DNA of 64,000 nucleotides from JBNGOQ01 sp050589645 (GTDB lineage Bacteria; Bacteroidota; Bacteroidia; Flavobacteriales; Flavobacteriaceae): positions 248,001-312,000 of the forward strand of contig NZ_JBNGOQ010000001.1 of the NCBI RefSeq assembly GCF_050589645.1, written 5' to 3'. Each line of letters begins with the position of its first letter. The first letter of the stretch is position 1. Under the pieces are notes generated by a model. It saw nothing but the letters and a program-made list of their open reading frames with translations. It ran no database searches and had not been told where the DNA came from. Position numbers and translations under genes: made by a program. Shown piece by piece: positions 36,609-44,832 of this stretch.

Positions 36609-37361
36609 TTATTTTTTTCTCAGATAGATATTCCCGTTGGTGGACTTCAATTTTATGGAGACGCCCCCATTGTTGATAGACCCGGTTACCCGTCGTGTGG
36701 AGATTGATTTTAGTCCATCCTTATCGGGTCTTTTCAAATCAAAATTGGTGTAGATTTCCCCATTGAGGGAACTGAGGAACAGGTCGGCCGGCGTACCTTG
36801 GGGCAAGCTAACATCCACTTCGCCGTTGGTGGTATAAATGGAAATGGGAGAATCCTGCTTTACCGTTTTAAATTGCACCTCAATTTCCCCGTTCAGCGCG
36901 TTTGCCGTTATGGGTCCGGTAACCTCTCTAATAACGATGCCCCCGTTTAATTGGGCGTTGGCCTCTATTTCACTGGTAAAGCCTTCGATTTCAATATCGC
37001 CGTGCCACGTGCTTTTGACCGAAAAGTTTTGCGTTGCGGGAAGAAATATTTCTGCATCTTCTGACTTGCGGAGACTTTTAACGATCAGATTATTGCCGTC
37101 CTGGACCACATAGAAGCCCACATCGGTATTATCGGTACCTCCTTCCCCGACCAGTTTTAAACCTTTTGCCCTATCGGGGGTTGCCACGGAGGAGCCTACT
37201 TTGATCAAAAGCTCATTTTTACTGTGCGTCCGTACCGTAATATCGGCTTTTGATTCAATTCTTACCCATTCGATACCCTCCAGGGATTTGGTGTAATCGT
37301 TTTGGGCCAATGCCGTGCCGGTAGCCAGGCATAGTAATAAAATAAATGTGAACTGTTTCAT
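36609..37361 (-). CDS. Secreted DUF4097-type beta-repeat protein (first copy)
   Basis: The 250-residue protein has a signal peptide (about 1-19, ending ALAQ) and the same beta-repeat pattern as its neighbour (LNGGIVIREV, LNGEIEVQFK, TNGEVDVSL, LNGEIYTNF, TNGNIYLRKK). I start at 37361 (MKQFTFILLL). A longer start at 37388 would overlap the anti-sigma stop and adds MYKHQKTKI. The two paralogues share turn spacing but differ in the N-terminal domain, so an old duplication is likely. Confidence 0.85.
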   Translation of the reverse strand: MKQFTFILLLCLATGTALAQNDYTKSLEGIEWVRIESKADITVRTHSKNELLIKVGSSVATPDRAKGLKLVGEGGTDNTDVGFYVVQDGNNLIVKSLRKSEDAEIFLPATQNFSVKSTWHGDIEIEGFTSEIEANAQLNGGIVIREVTGPITANALNGEIEVQFKTVKQDSPISIYTTNGEVDVSLPQGTPADLFLSSLNGEIYTNFDLKRPDKDGLKSISTRRVTGSINNGGVSIKLKSTNGNIYLRKK

Positions 37362-37380
37362 GATTTTCGTTTTTTGATGT

Positions 37381-38175
37381 TTATACAATACTTGGTAAAA
37401 GTGTTTTGATTTGTTCTTTGATAAAGGGCTGTGTGTCTTCCCGCTCCAATAGTTCTTGCATGGGCTTCACCGCCTTCTTCTCCTGGATTTTTACCAGAAC
37501 TTGAATGATGGTGATTTGAATGCTGGGGTCTTTTTCCGTTTTCAACGCTGCTATAAAGGCGTTTTTTACGTTTTCCGAAGCCGTAAATCTTCCCAGGGCA
37601 TCTACTGCCGTCAAACGTACGTTGGTGTTGGCATCATACCGCATCCTATCGATTAGGGCCAATACAATGGCTTCATCAGGATCGGTAAATTCTTCAATGT
37701 AGTTTACCCCCTGGATCCGTTTGCTGGCCGATTTGTTTTCCATAAGGGAGAGCATTGCGGTCTCCTTTATTTCCTGACGTTCGTCCTGTAGGAGCGCAAT
37801 CTCCTTGTTGGACTGCGTTTGTTGCTGTTGCTGACCAAAGAGGAAGGCACCCAACAATAAAACGATACTGGCGGCCACCCGCAGCAGATCTTTGGTCCAA
37901 TTTCTCTTTTCGGTGGCGGGGGTATTTAGCGGTATTACCTTTGCATCGGCCTGCTTTTCGAGCTCCAACAGTTTATAAAAATTCGTTTTTATCCGTTCAG
38001 GGGGTGTAGCACCCTTTTCTTGCCCAAAAGCTTCAAATAGCACCTTCATTTCCTCCAGTTCCTTTGCGCAGGCGGCACAAGTGGCAAGATGCCCTTCAAG
38101 CTGGGCACGTTCCTCTTGTCCAAGGGCATCGTCCAAATAATCCGGAAGTAGTGCTACAATATGATTTTCATCCAT
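37381..38175 (-). CDS. Anti-sigma factor with zinc-finger and HEAT repeats
   Basis: The 264-residue membrane protein has an N-terminal ZAS-type finger (HLATCAACAKEL, HxxxCxxC at about 29-36), a linker, one TM helix (about 100-118), and a C-terminal region of HEAT-like helical repeats (about 165-260: ALIDRMRYDANTNVRLTAVDALGRF and following). The finger should hold the ECF sigma factor at the membrane. The HEAT part would face the periplasm and may sense or bind a partner. It lies 2 bases after the sigma gene stop, in the order sigma, anti-sigma, two DUF4097 proteins. Confidence 0.85.
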   Translation of the reverse strand: MDENHIVALLPDYLDDALGQEERAQLEGHLATCAACAKELEEMKVLFEAFGQEKGATPPERIKTNFYKLLELEKQADAKVIPLNTPATEKRNWTKDLLRVAASIVLLLGAFLFGQQQQQTQSNKEIALLQDERQEIKETAMLSLMENKSASKRIQGVNYIEEFTDPDEAIVLALIDRMRYDANTNVRLTAVDALGRFTASENVKNAFIAALKTEKDPSIQITIIQVLVKIQEKKAVKPMQELLEREDTQPFIKEQIKTLLPSIV

Positions 38176-38177
38176 GA

Positions 38178-38687
38178 CTATATATTTTCAAAATAAATTC
38201 GCTTCAATTTTTTCAATGCCCGGGATACCTTGGTCTTCACTGCTCCCGGGGTGCTCCCCATAATTTCTGCCAGCTCATTATATTTTATTTCCTGGAAACG
38301 GTTTAAGATCAGTACTTCGCGGTCCGAGCTTTCCAACTTTTCCAAGGCGCTGTGCAAATGGGTAAAATCCTCTTTCTCCTTTTCCAATACCTGTACCGTT
38401 TCCAGGTCGCTACAATGCTCTTTTACCCTGCTATAATGCGTGTTCAAACTGTTTCTCGCTATAGTAAAAAGCCAGGAGATAAATTTGCCGTTTTTGTACG
38501 ATGTCCGGTACTTCATTATTTTATAGAACACTTCTTGGGTGATATCCTCGCTCAGCATTTTATCGCCAGACATCTTATAGAGAAAATTGTACACGTGTAC
38601 ATGGTGTCTTTCAAAAAGGATCCGGAGCATGTCCAGGTTCCCGTGGGCTACCGCCTCCATAAGTTTTTCGTCCGTCTGCGCTTCCAA
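38178..38687 (-). CDS. ECF-type RNA polymerase sigma factor
   Basis: The 169-residue sigma factor has region 2 (about 20-85: ITQEVFYKIMKYRTSYKNGKFISWLFTIARN) and region 4 (about 110-165: LNRFQEIKYNELAEIMGSTPGAVKTKVSRALKKLK), separated by a short linker, as in sigma-70 group IV. It heads an operon with an anti-sigma factor and two secreted beta-repeat proteins. No other target can be named. The promoter upstream (38688-38841) has no clear TAnnTTTG and may be recognised by the sigma factor itself. Confidence 0.92.
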   Translation of the reverse strand: MEAQTDEKLMEAVAHGNLDMLRILFERHHVHVYNFLYKMSGDKMLSEDITQEVFYKIMKYRTSYKNGKFISWLFTIARNSLNTHYSRVKEHCSDLETVQVLEKEKEDFTHLHSALEKLESSDREVLILNRFQEIKYNELAEIMGSTPGAVKTKVSRALKKLKRIYFENI

Positions 38688-38841
38688 GAGCGGTCGTTTT
38701 TAGTTGGTGTTCACTAGTATATAGTCAGAAATGTACGAAAGGTTACACAGCTGATATATATTTTATCATGAAAAGATGTAAGATGTTGAAAATAAAGAGG
38801 TTAACTCTTGTTTTCTGATAGGTAAGCGGATGTAAAATACC

Positions 38842-38991
38842 TTAGTGACAGCCACAATCATCGTGGCCACAGGCCTTGCCGCCCTTCTTTTTGGTTGCGA
38901 AGAGCGATTTGGGCAAGAAGAATTTTTTGGCGATATAGCCAATGGCTATCGCCAAAATGATATAAGCCAATACCGGTTGCAAATAACTCAT
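38842..38991 (-). CDS. FeoB-associated Cys-rich membrane protein
   Basis: The 49-residue protein reads MSYLQPVLAYIILAIAIGY..., with one TM helix (about 6-22), a basic stretch, and a C-terminus rich in Cys and His (KACGHDDCGCH). It matches the small FeoB-associated Cys-rich family (PF12669) by size, layout and position. It starts one base after the feoB stop on the same strand. The Cys/His tail may bind Fe or help FeoB; a role in iron uptake is inferred from context. Confidence 0.88.
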   Translation of the reverse strand: MSYLQPVLAYIILAIAIGYIAKKFFLPKSLFATKKKGGKACGHDDCGCH

Positions 38992-38992
38992 C

Positions 38993-41230
38993 TTACTTTA
39001 TGATTTGATAGGCGATCAATGCTACAATATACGCAAAACTGCTCATAAAAACCAATTGCATAGCGGGCCACTTCCAACTGTTGGTCTCCCGTTTTACAAT
39101 GGCCAGGGTGCTCATGCACTGCATGGCAAAAGCATAAAACAGCAATAGGGAAATTCCCGAAGCCAGATTGAACAAGGGTTTTTTATCGATGGGATTCACT
39201 TCTGCCGCCATCCTGTTCTTAATGGTTTCCTCCTCATCGCTTCCCACGCTGTAAATGGTGGCCAGTGTTCCTACGAAGACTTCCCGGGCGGCGAAAGAGG
39301 TGATTACCGCGATTCCTATCTTCCAATCGTACCCCAAGGGTCTTACAATGGGTTCTATGCCCTTGCCGGCGTAACCAATATAGGAATGCTCCAATTTATA
39401 ACTCGCTATTTCCTGTTTTTGGGCGTTTGTCTCAAGCAGGACCTGCCTTGCCTGTACGGAATCTTGAAAGGTTTTTAGTCCCAGGGCATTGCTTTGGTCC
39501 AACACACTTACCGGGCTGCTTCTTTTATAGTCGTCCAATTTGTTCTTGATATAGGCCTGGCTATAGGGCGAGAACCCTTCTTTGGCAATACGCTCCTTCA
39601 CGATACTCTCGGCATTCCTAAAATCGTCCGAATACCCGTTGGAACCCAAAAACCATAGGATTATGGAAATGGCCAAAATGATTTTTCCGGCCCCGTATAC
39701 AAAGCTTTTGGTCTTTTCCAGTACAGTATAGGCCACATTTTTAAGGAGGGGCAGTTTGTAACTGGGCATTTCTACCACAAAAAAGGAGCGACTCCTTATT
39801 TTGAGTATTTTGTTGAGGGCCATGGCAGAAAGTATGGCCGCTCCAAAGCCAATGAGGTATAGGAGCATTAGGGTAAGCGCCTGGTAGCTCAAGCCCAAAA
39901 AACGTCCCTCGGGGATGACCAGGGCAATAATGATAAGGTATACCGGTAAGCGGGCAGAGCAGGTAGTAAAGGGGGTTACGAGGATGGTAATTAAGCGTTC
40001 TTTCCAATTTTCTATGGTCCGGGTCGCCATTACCGCAGGGATGGCACAGGCGGTACCCGATATGAGGGGGACCACACTTTTACCGCTTAGGCCAAAAGGC
40101 CGCATTAAACGGTCCATTAAAAAGACCACTCTGCTCATATATCCGCTTTCTTCCAGGAGCGCGATAAAAAGGAACAAAAAGGCGATTTGGGGAATGAAGA
40201 TTACAATGCCCCCTATACCGGCTAGGACGCCCTCGGCAATCAAATTGGTCAAAATCCCGGAGGGGAGTGTGCGTTTTATCCACTCGCTGGCCATCGCGAA
40301 CGACTCGTCAATAAAATCCATCGGATAGCTGCTCCAATCGTATATGGCCTGGAAAATGGTCAATAGGATGACAAAGAAAATGAGGTAACCAAAGATTTTA
40401 TGGGTCAAGACCTTGTCCAACGTAGCCCTAAAGCCCTTGGCCGCGTTTCTATCTACCATGTAGGTTTCCTTTAGGGTATCATTGATGAACTTGTACCGCA
40501 GAATGGTTTCCCGCTGTTGTAGCCGTTTAAGATCGGCCTTGGATTTTGTGACAAAGGAGGAAGCGTCCTGTATGCGTTTCTTTTCGATGGGGGTAAAGTT
40601 CACATCCTGTGTGATCACCAACCAAAGTTTGTACAGGTCTTCGTTCGGAAAGGTGCGCTCCAAACGTTCAAAATACTCTGGTGCGATTGCCCGGGGATCC
40701 ATGTTGGGGGCTACCGATAAATTTTTGTAATCCGCAATGAGCTCCTTGATCTTTTCAATACCACTTCCCTTTCGTGTGCTAACCAGTGCTATTTTGGTAT
40801 TCAACCGTTCCTCCAGGAGCGAGACATCCATGGAAATTCCCTTTCGGGACATACGGTCTGCCATGTTGATGACCAATATGGCGGGAATCCTGAGGTCCTT
40901 GATCTGAGTAAATAAGAGCAGATTGCGCTTTAGGTTTTCCACATCCGTGATCACCATGGCCACATCGGGAAAATCCTTGTCGTTTTTGTTTAGCAGCAGT
41001 TCGGCCACCACGCTCTCGTCCAAGGAGGTGGTATTTAGGCTATAGGTGCCCGGTAAATCCAGGATATGGGCCCTTACCCCTCGGGGCAATTTGCAGATAC
41101 CTTCTTTCTTTTCTACGGTAATGCCCGGATAATTGCCTACTTTTTGCTTTAGTCCCGTTAATTGGTTAAAAACCGAGGTTTTACCGGTGTTGGGGTTGCC
41201 AATGAGGGCGACATTGATTTGCTTGCTCAT
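38993..41230 (-). CDS. feoB: Ferrous iron transporter FeoB
   Basis: The 745-residue inner-membrane protein imports Fe(II) in a GTP-linked way. An N-terminal G domain has G1 GNPNTGKTS (about 10-18), G3 DLPGTYS and G4 NMAD; it is followed by a helical domain and a membrane core with two Gate repeats (Cys in the GTACAIPAVMATR and CSARLPVYL stretches). A long insert around 540-630 is rich in charged residues. feoA lies just upstream with a 4-base overlap, and a Cys-rich protein lies just downstream. Confidence 0.96.
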   Translation of the reverse strand: MSKQINVALIGNPNTGKTSVFNQLTGLKQKVGNYPGITVEKKEGICKLPRGVRAHILDLPGTYSLNTTSLDESVVAELLLNKNDKDFPDVAMVITDVENLKRNLLLFTQIKDLRIPAILVINMADRMSRKGISMDVSLLEERLNTKIALVSTRKGSGIEKIKELIADYKNLSVAPNMDPRAIAPEYFERLERTFPNEDLYKLWLVITQDVNFTPIEKKRIQDASSFVTKSKADLKRLQQRETILRYKFINDTLKETYMVDRNAAKGFRATLDKVLTHKIFGYLIFFVILLTIFQAIYDWSSYPMDFIDESFAMASEWIKRTLPSGILTNLIAEGVLAGIGGIVIFIPQIAFLFLFIALLEESGYMSRVVFLMDRLMRPFGLSGKSVVPLISGTACAIPAVMATRTIENWKERLITILVTPFTTCSARLPVYLIIIALVIPEGRFLGLSYQALTLMLLYLIGFGAAILSAMALNKILKIRSRSFFVVEMPSYKLPLLKNVAYTVLEKTKSFVYGAGKIILAISIILWFLGSNGYSDDFRNAESIVKERIAKEGFSPYSQAYIKNKLDDYKRSSPVSVLDQSNALGLKTFQDSVQARQVLLETNAQKQEIASYKLEHSYIGYAGKGIEPIVRPLGYDWKIGIAVITSFAAREVFVGTLATIYSVGSDEEETIKNRMAAEVNPIDKKPLFNLASGISLLLFYAFAMQCMSTLAIVKRETNSWKWPAMQLVFMSSFAYIVALIAYQIIK

Positions 41231-41472
41231 GGGGCCGTGGTGTCTTCAATACGTTCGAGCTCGATCTGTTGTGCGATGGACCTTCTAATGGCAATATGGG
41301 AACCGTTTACGTTGATGTAGATGGGGTCTTTTAGGGGCGCCACTTGTATCATTTCTACCTCATTGCCCGGCAAACAACCGAGTTCCAGCAGTTTTATAGG
41401 TAGGACATCCTCTGGAAATTCCTTGATAATGCCCTTTTCCCCTCGCTTCAAGTCTGCAACCGTGCTAGCCAA
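41227..41472 (-). CDS. feoA: FeoA-domain protein
   Basis: The 81-residue SH3-like protein is the cytoplasmic partner of FeoB. It has the family features LKRGEKGIIKEFPEDVLPIKLLELGCLPGNEVEMI and GSHIAIRRSIAQQIEL. It overlaps the feoB start by ATGA. It is the first gene of the iron-uptake unit, and its -7 element stands at the edge of the repeat region. Confidence 0.93.
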   Translation of the reverse strand: MASTVADLKRGEKGIIKEFPEDVLPIKLLELGCLPGNEVEMIQVAPLKDPIYINVNGSHIAIRRSIAQQIELERIEDTTAP

Positions 41473-41501
41473 TTTTTATTTAGATTGATTTTAAGTAAGG
41501 A

Positions 41502-41509
41502 CAAAAGTA
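41502..41509 (-). promoter_or_regulatory. -7 element of the feoAB unit
   Basis: On the minus strand TACTTTTG matches TAnnTTTG 29 bases upstream of feoA. No TTTG lies 17-23 bases beyond it; that sequence already belongs to the repeat block starting near 41518. Confidence 0.45.
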
Positions 41510-41517
41510 ACGTAAAA

Positions 41518-42120
41518 TTATGAATTATGAATTGGGGAGTTATGAATTATAAGTTAAAAGTTGATAGTGGACGGTTGGCACACCTACGCCATCCACATGT
41601 CGCCATCCGCGTGTCGCCATAGCTTTAGCGGAGGCACAAGCTTTAGTGGAGGCACAGGCTACGGTGTATGCTGACAGTGGGCAGGGCACAATTATGAATT
41701 GATGAATTATGAATTATGAATTGGGGAATTATGGATTAAGAGTTTTGAGTTGGCAGGGGAACAGTGGGCAGGGCACAATTATGAATTGATGGATTATGAA
41801 TTATGAATTATGAATTGGGGAATTATGGATTAAGAGTTTTGAGTTGGCAGGGGAACAGTTGGCAGTGGTTAATAGTGCCGGAGATTCCTCGCAGGCTCGG
41901 AATGACAAATCAATACGTATTGTCATTCAGAGTGAAGCGTAGCGGAACGAAGAATCCCAAACCTGACGCATTGGGCGGGGCACAATTATGAATTGAGGAA
42001 TGATGAATTATGAATTGATGGATTATGAATTGATGGATTATGAATTTGGGAGTTATGAATTGGGGAATTATGAATTATAAGTTGAGGAGTTATGAATTTG
42101 GACTCGAATTTTTGATTTTT
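41518..42120. repeat. Degenerate ATGAATT-type repeat block
   Basis: About 600 bases are built from variants of GAATTATGAATT and ATTGGGG units. A longer unit, beginning ACAGTGGGCAGGGCAC at 41674 and again at 41761, is repeated in tandem up to about 41858. The second copy has one extra 7-base ATGAATT unit. An inverted repeat lies inside the block at 41881-41956. No protein-coding frame makes sense across it. It separates feoA from SCO1. Confidence 0.8.
41881..41956. repeat. Bipartite extragenic palindrome (REP/BIME-like)
   Basis: The left arm GAGATTCCTCGCAGGCTCGG then AATGACA (41881-41907) faces the right arm TGTCATTCAGAGTGAAGC... GAAGAATC (41921-41956). They share the GATTC(C/T)TC...AATGACA ends and enclose a loop that holds CAATACGTATTG (41911-41922), itself a perfect palindrome. 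This class of repeat is known from many Bacteroidota genomes. Confidence 0.65.
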
Positions 42121-42374
42121 ACCATCAACCATCAACCATCAACCATCAACCATCAACCATCAACCATCAACCATCAACCATCAACCATCAACCATCAANN
42201 NNNNNNNNNNNNNNNNNNNNNNNNNNNNNNNNNNNNNNNNNNNNNNNNNNNNNNNNNNNNNNNNNNNNNNNNNNNNNNNNNNNNNNNNNNNNNNNNAACC
42301 ATCAACCATCAACCATCAACCATCAACCATCAACCATCAACCATCAACCATCAACCATCAACCATCAACCATCA
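42121..42374. repeat. Heptanucleotide ACCATCA tandem array with assembly gap
   Basis: Eleven perfect ACCATCA units (42121-42197) plus one base lead into an N run. After the gap come one base and eleven more units (42298-42374). The register across the gap is shifted by 2 bases, so the gap length is not an exact multiple of the unit. The last unit supplies the stop codon of the SCO1 gene read on the minus strand. Confidence 0.95.
42199..42296. other. Assembly gap (98 Ns)
   Basis: The run of 98 N lies inside the heptamer array. Each flank shows 78 bases of array, which suggests that assembly stopped at the repeat and the true copy number is unknown. Confidence 0.98.
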
Positions 42375-43046
42375 TTCCGCGTACGAGGCCTTCAGGATTT
42401 CCAGATCTGCTAGGAGTTGCTCTATTTCCTCGGTATTGGTCCCATCGTAGGTGCCCCTGATCCGGCGTTCCTTGTCGACCAGGATAAAATTTTCGGTATG
42501 GATCATGTCAAAAGGGCCTCCATCGCCATCGTCCTTTACCGCAAGGTATGACCGGCGTGCCAGTTCGTAGATGTGCTTTTTACTTCCTGTGACCAGATTC
42601 CATTTTTGGTCGATGACTCCTTTTTCCAAGGCGTACTTTTTCAGTTGAGGCACGGAATCGATATGGGGCGTCACGGAATGGGACAGCAACAGCACCTCCG
42701 GGTCGTCCAGGATCTTTTCCTGTATCCCGGCCATGTTCTTGGTCATAATGGGGCAGATCGTGGGGCAGGTGGTAAAAAAGAAATCGGCAATATAGATCTT
42801 ATCGGCGTAGTCCTGTTCTGTTATGGTTTCATTGTTCTGATTGGTCAGCGAAAAATCTGCTATGGTATGGTATTTTTTTTTCGCATGCAGGCTGCTGTCT
42901 ACCAGTTCCGGATTAAAATCGGACGGCTGGTACACCGGCAGGGTTTTTTTGGGCTGCAGCGCATTGTAGAACAAATAGATGATTACTGCCGAGAGCCCCA
43001 AAAGGACGGTGCCAAAAAGTTTGTATTTGCTAAAAAAGGAGCGCAT
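42372..43046 (-). CDS. SCO1/SenC-family protein (copper delivery to cytochrome oxidase)
   Basis: The 224-residue membrane-anchored thioredoxin-like protein helps assemble the CuA centre of cytochrome c oxidase. One TM helix lies at about 10-27. The copper ligands are CPTIC (Cys94, Cys98) and His183 (MIHTENF), all present. I start at 43046 (MRSFFSKYKLFG); the Met 51 bases upstream adds a Cys-rich stretch with no family match. Its TGA stop falls within the last ACCATCA repeat unit. No cytochrome oxidase genes lie close by. Confidence 0.92.
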   Translation of the reverse strand: MRSFFSKYKLFGTVLLGLSAVIIYLFYNALQPKKTLPVYQPSDFNPELVDSSLHAKKKYHTIADFSLTNQNNETITEQDYADKIYIADFFFTTCPTICPIMTKNMAGIQEKILDDPEVLLLSHSVTPHIDSVPQLKKYALEKGVIDQKWNLVTGSKKHIYELARRSYLAVKDDGDGGPFDMIHTENFILVDKERRIRGTYDGTNTEEIEQLLADLEILKASYAE

Positions 43047-43172
43047 ATATCTTCTAGCAAAGGTACGGCAGCATGTCATATCAATCAAAGGTTTCATGGG
43101 GCTTTGCTGCTAAAACTTTCTTAAAAAGGTTCTGAGCTAAAAGGTTCCCTTTTATAAGACCCTGTAAAAGTG

Positions 43173-43180
43173 TACTTTTG
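43173..43180 (+). promoter_or_regulatory. Possible -7 element of rseP
   Basis: TACTTTTG matches TAnnTTTG, 25 bases before the rseP start. No TTTG box is seen at the usual distance. Confidence 0.45.
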
Positions 43181-43205
43181 TGCGTTTTAATTTTAGAATA
43201 ACTGG

Positions 43206-44552
43206 ATGAGCCCGATACTTATAAAAACCATACAATTCTTTTTAAGTCTTTCCCTTTTGATCGTGCTGCACGAGCTGGGACATTTTGTTCCGGCAAAATT
43301 GTTCAAGACCCGGGTGGAGAAGTTCTACCTTTTTTTTGATATCAAATATTCGCTCTTCAAGAAAAAAATAGGGGAGACGGTTTATGGTATTGGTTGGTTG
43401 CCACTGGGGGGTTACGTGAAGATAGCCGGGATGATCGATGAGAGCATGGATACCGAGCAGATGGCCGAGGAACCCAAGTCGTGGGAGTTTCGGAGCAAAC
43501 CTACCTGGCAGCGATTGATCATCATGCTGGGCGGGGTAACCGTAAATTTTCTGATCGCCTTCCTCATTTATATTTTCACCTCATTTTACTATGGGGATAC
43601 CGATATTTCCACCAAAAGCATTAAGAACGGGTACTGGATAACAAATACCGTGCTTACCGATCTGGGCATGCAAACGGGCGATAACATCGTTGCCATTGAC
43701 GGGGAGTCGTATACGAACTATTCGGATTTGAGGAAAAACCTGATCACAGCCGAGGAAGTTACCCTGGAGCGGGATGGAGAGACCAAGGTGATTACGCTTC
43801 CTGAGGATTTTTTGGGGAAATTGAGTGTAAACACGGAACGGACCTTTTTTGAACTCCGCGTCCCCTTTATGGTCGGGCAGGTCTCCGACAGCTCTTTGAA
43901 CAAAGGGGCAGCATTGGAGGCGGGAGATGTCATTCTTGGTATAAATGGAGAGGAAATCAAATATTTTGACCAGTTTCCTTCCAAACTGCAACAATACAAA
44001 GACCAAGCTATTGTAGCTGACGTGCTTAAGGAGGACGGAAGCTCCAAAAACTTGGAACTACAGGTCGATACCGAGGGCAAGTTGGGGATTTATAGGGCAG
44101 AGCACCCCCTTCGTTTCCAGGAACTGGGCTACTATGACATCGTTCAGAAAGAATATGGCTTTTTTGAGAGCTTTGGTGTGGGCACCAAAAAGCTGGTGGA
44201 CCAAATAGCGGGTTACGGACAGCAGTTAAAAAAGATCTTTACGCCAAGTACCGGAGCGTATAAGGGTGTAGGCGGATTTAAGGCCATTTTTGATATTTTT
44301 CCCAGTACTTGGAGCTGGCAGGCCTTTTGGAGCATAACGGCCTTTTTGTCCATTATGCTGGCGGTACTGAACCTGCTTCCCATTCCCGCCCTGGATGGCG
44401 GCCATGTGATGTTCCTGCTCTATGAAATGGTGACCGGCCGTAAACCTAGCGACAAGTTTTTGGAATATGCACAAATGGTAGGCTTCTTTTTGTTATTGGC
44501 GCTTATTTTGTTCGCTAACGGCAATGATATTTACAAGGCGATATTCAAATAG
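43206..44552 (+). CDS. rseP: Site-2 (RseP-type) intramembrane zinc metalloprotease
   Basis: The 448-residue inner-membrane M50 protease cuts transmembrane anti-sigma factors after a first cleavage. The zinc site HELGH (His22, Glu23, His26) is in the first TM helix. PDZ domains follow (about 130-310, with GDNIVAIDGESY and GDVILGINGEEI), then the third ligand in the motif NLLPIPALDGGHVMF near residue 400. It stands alone, between SCO1 on the opposite strand and the tRNA locus. The anti-sigma factor at 37381-38175 is a possible, unproven substrate. Confidence 0.95.
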   Translation: MSPILIKTIQFFLSLSLLIVLHELGHFVPAKLFKTRVEKFYLFFDIKYSLFKKKIGETVYGIGWLPLGGYVKIAGMIDESMDTEQMAEEPKSWEFRSKPTWQRLIIMLGGVTVNFLIAFLIYIFTSFYYGDTDISTKSIKNGYWITNTVLTDLGMQTGDNIVAIDGESYTNYSDLRKNLITAEEVTLERDGETKVITLPEDFLGKLSVNTERTFFELRVPFMVGQVSDSSLNKGAALEAGDVILGINGEEIKYFDQFPSKLQQYKDQAIVADVLKEDGSSKNLELQVDTEGKLGIYRAEHPLRFQELGYYDIVQKEYGFFESFGVGTKKLVDQIAGYGQQLKKIFTPSTGAYKGVGGFKAIFDIFPSTWSWQAFWSITAFLSIMLAVLNLLPIPALDGGHVMFLLYEMVTGRKPSDKFLEYAQMVGFFLLLALILFANGNDIYKAIFK

Positions 44553-44616
44553 AACAAAAAATTTACCCTTGTTCCATCATTCTGGGGCATATCAAATTGA
44601 AAACTGTTTTTTTTTG

Positions 44617-44647
44617 TTTGGGGTGACTAAAAAAACTTTTATATTTG
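44617..44647 (+). promoter_or_regulatory. Promoter of the tRNA-Asn locus
   Basis: TTTG (44617-44620), 19 bases, then TATATTTG (44640-44647) is a textbook Bacteroidota promoter. It lies upstream of the partial tRNA copy, so the predicted transcript starts near 44654 and includes the remnant and its hairpins before the intact tRNA. Confidence 0.85.
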
Positions 44648-44710
44648 CACCCGCCTTTGCAGCTTTTAAACTGCGTTGGCAGGAGAGGTTCGCTAAAACG
44701 AACCACATAT

Positions 44711-44793
44711 TCCTCCTTAGCTCAGTTGGTCCTGACGAACAGCGAAGCTGTTATCAGGATGCCGACAAGCAAAGCTTCGTCGGCATTAGAGCA
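44711..44793 (+). pseudogene. Partial tRNA-Asn copy split by two tandem hairpins
   Basis: TCCTCCTTAGCTCAGTTGGT (44711-44730) equals the first 20 bases of the intact tRNA-Asn at 44833. It is followed by 56 foreign bases (44731-44786) and then TAGAGCA (44787-44793), the next seven bases of the tRNA. The insert is two 28-base hairpins back to back: CCTGACGAACAGC/GCTGTTATCAGG and ATGCCGACAAGC/GCTTCGTCGGCAT. The rest of the tRNA body is absent, so it cannot make a functional tRNA. Confidence 0.8.
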
Positions 44794-44832
44794 GGAAGGG
44801 CATAGTTTAAAATAGAGAGAAAGAATTTATTT

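Noticed and set aside
42121..42374. CRISPR array
   Set aside because: The units are 7 bases with no spacers, and no cas gene is present. It is a microsatellite.
42040..42450. Long plus-strand reading frame across the heptamer array
   Set aside because: It is a translation of the ACCATCA repeat through the N gap and into the antisense of SCO1; it has no protein features.
44711..44793. Second functional tRNA gene
   Set aside because: Only the first 27 bases of the tRNA are present and they are interrupted; the anticodon and T arms are missing.
44524..44805. 93-residue plus-strand frame over the tRNA leader
   Set aside because: It overlaps the end of rseP, the promoter and the tRNA fragment and reads as non-protein sequence.
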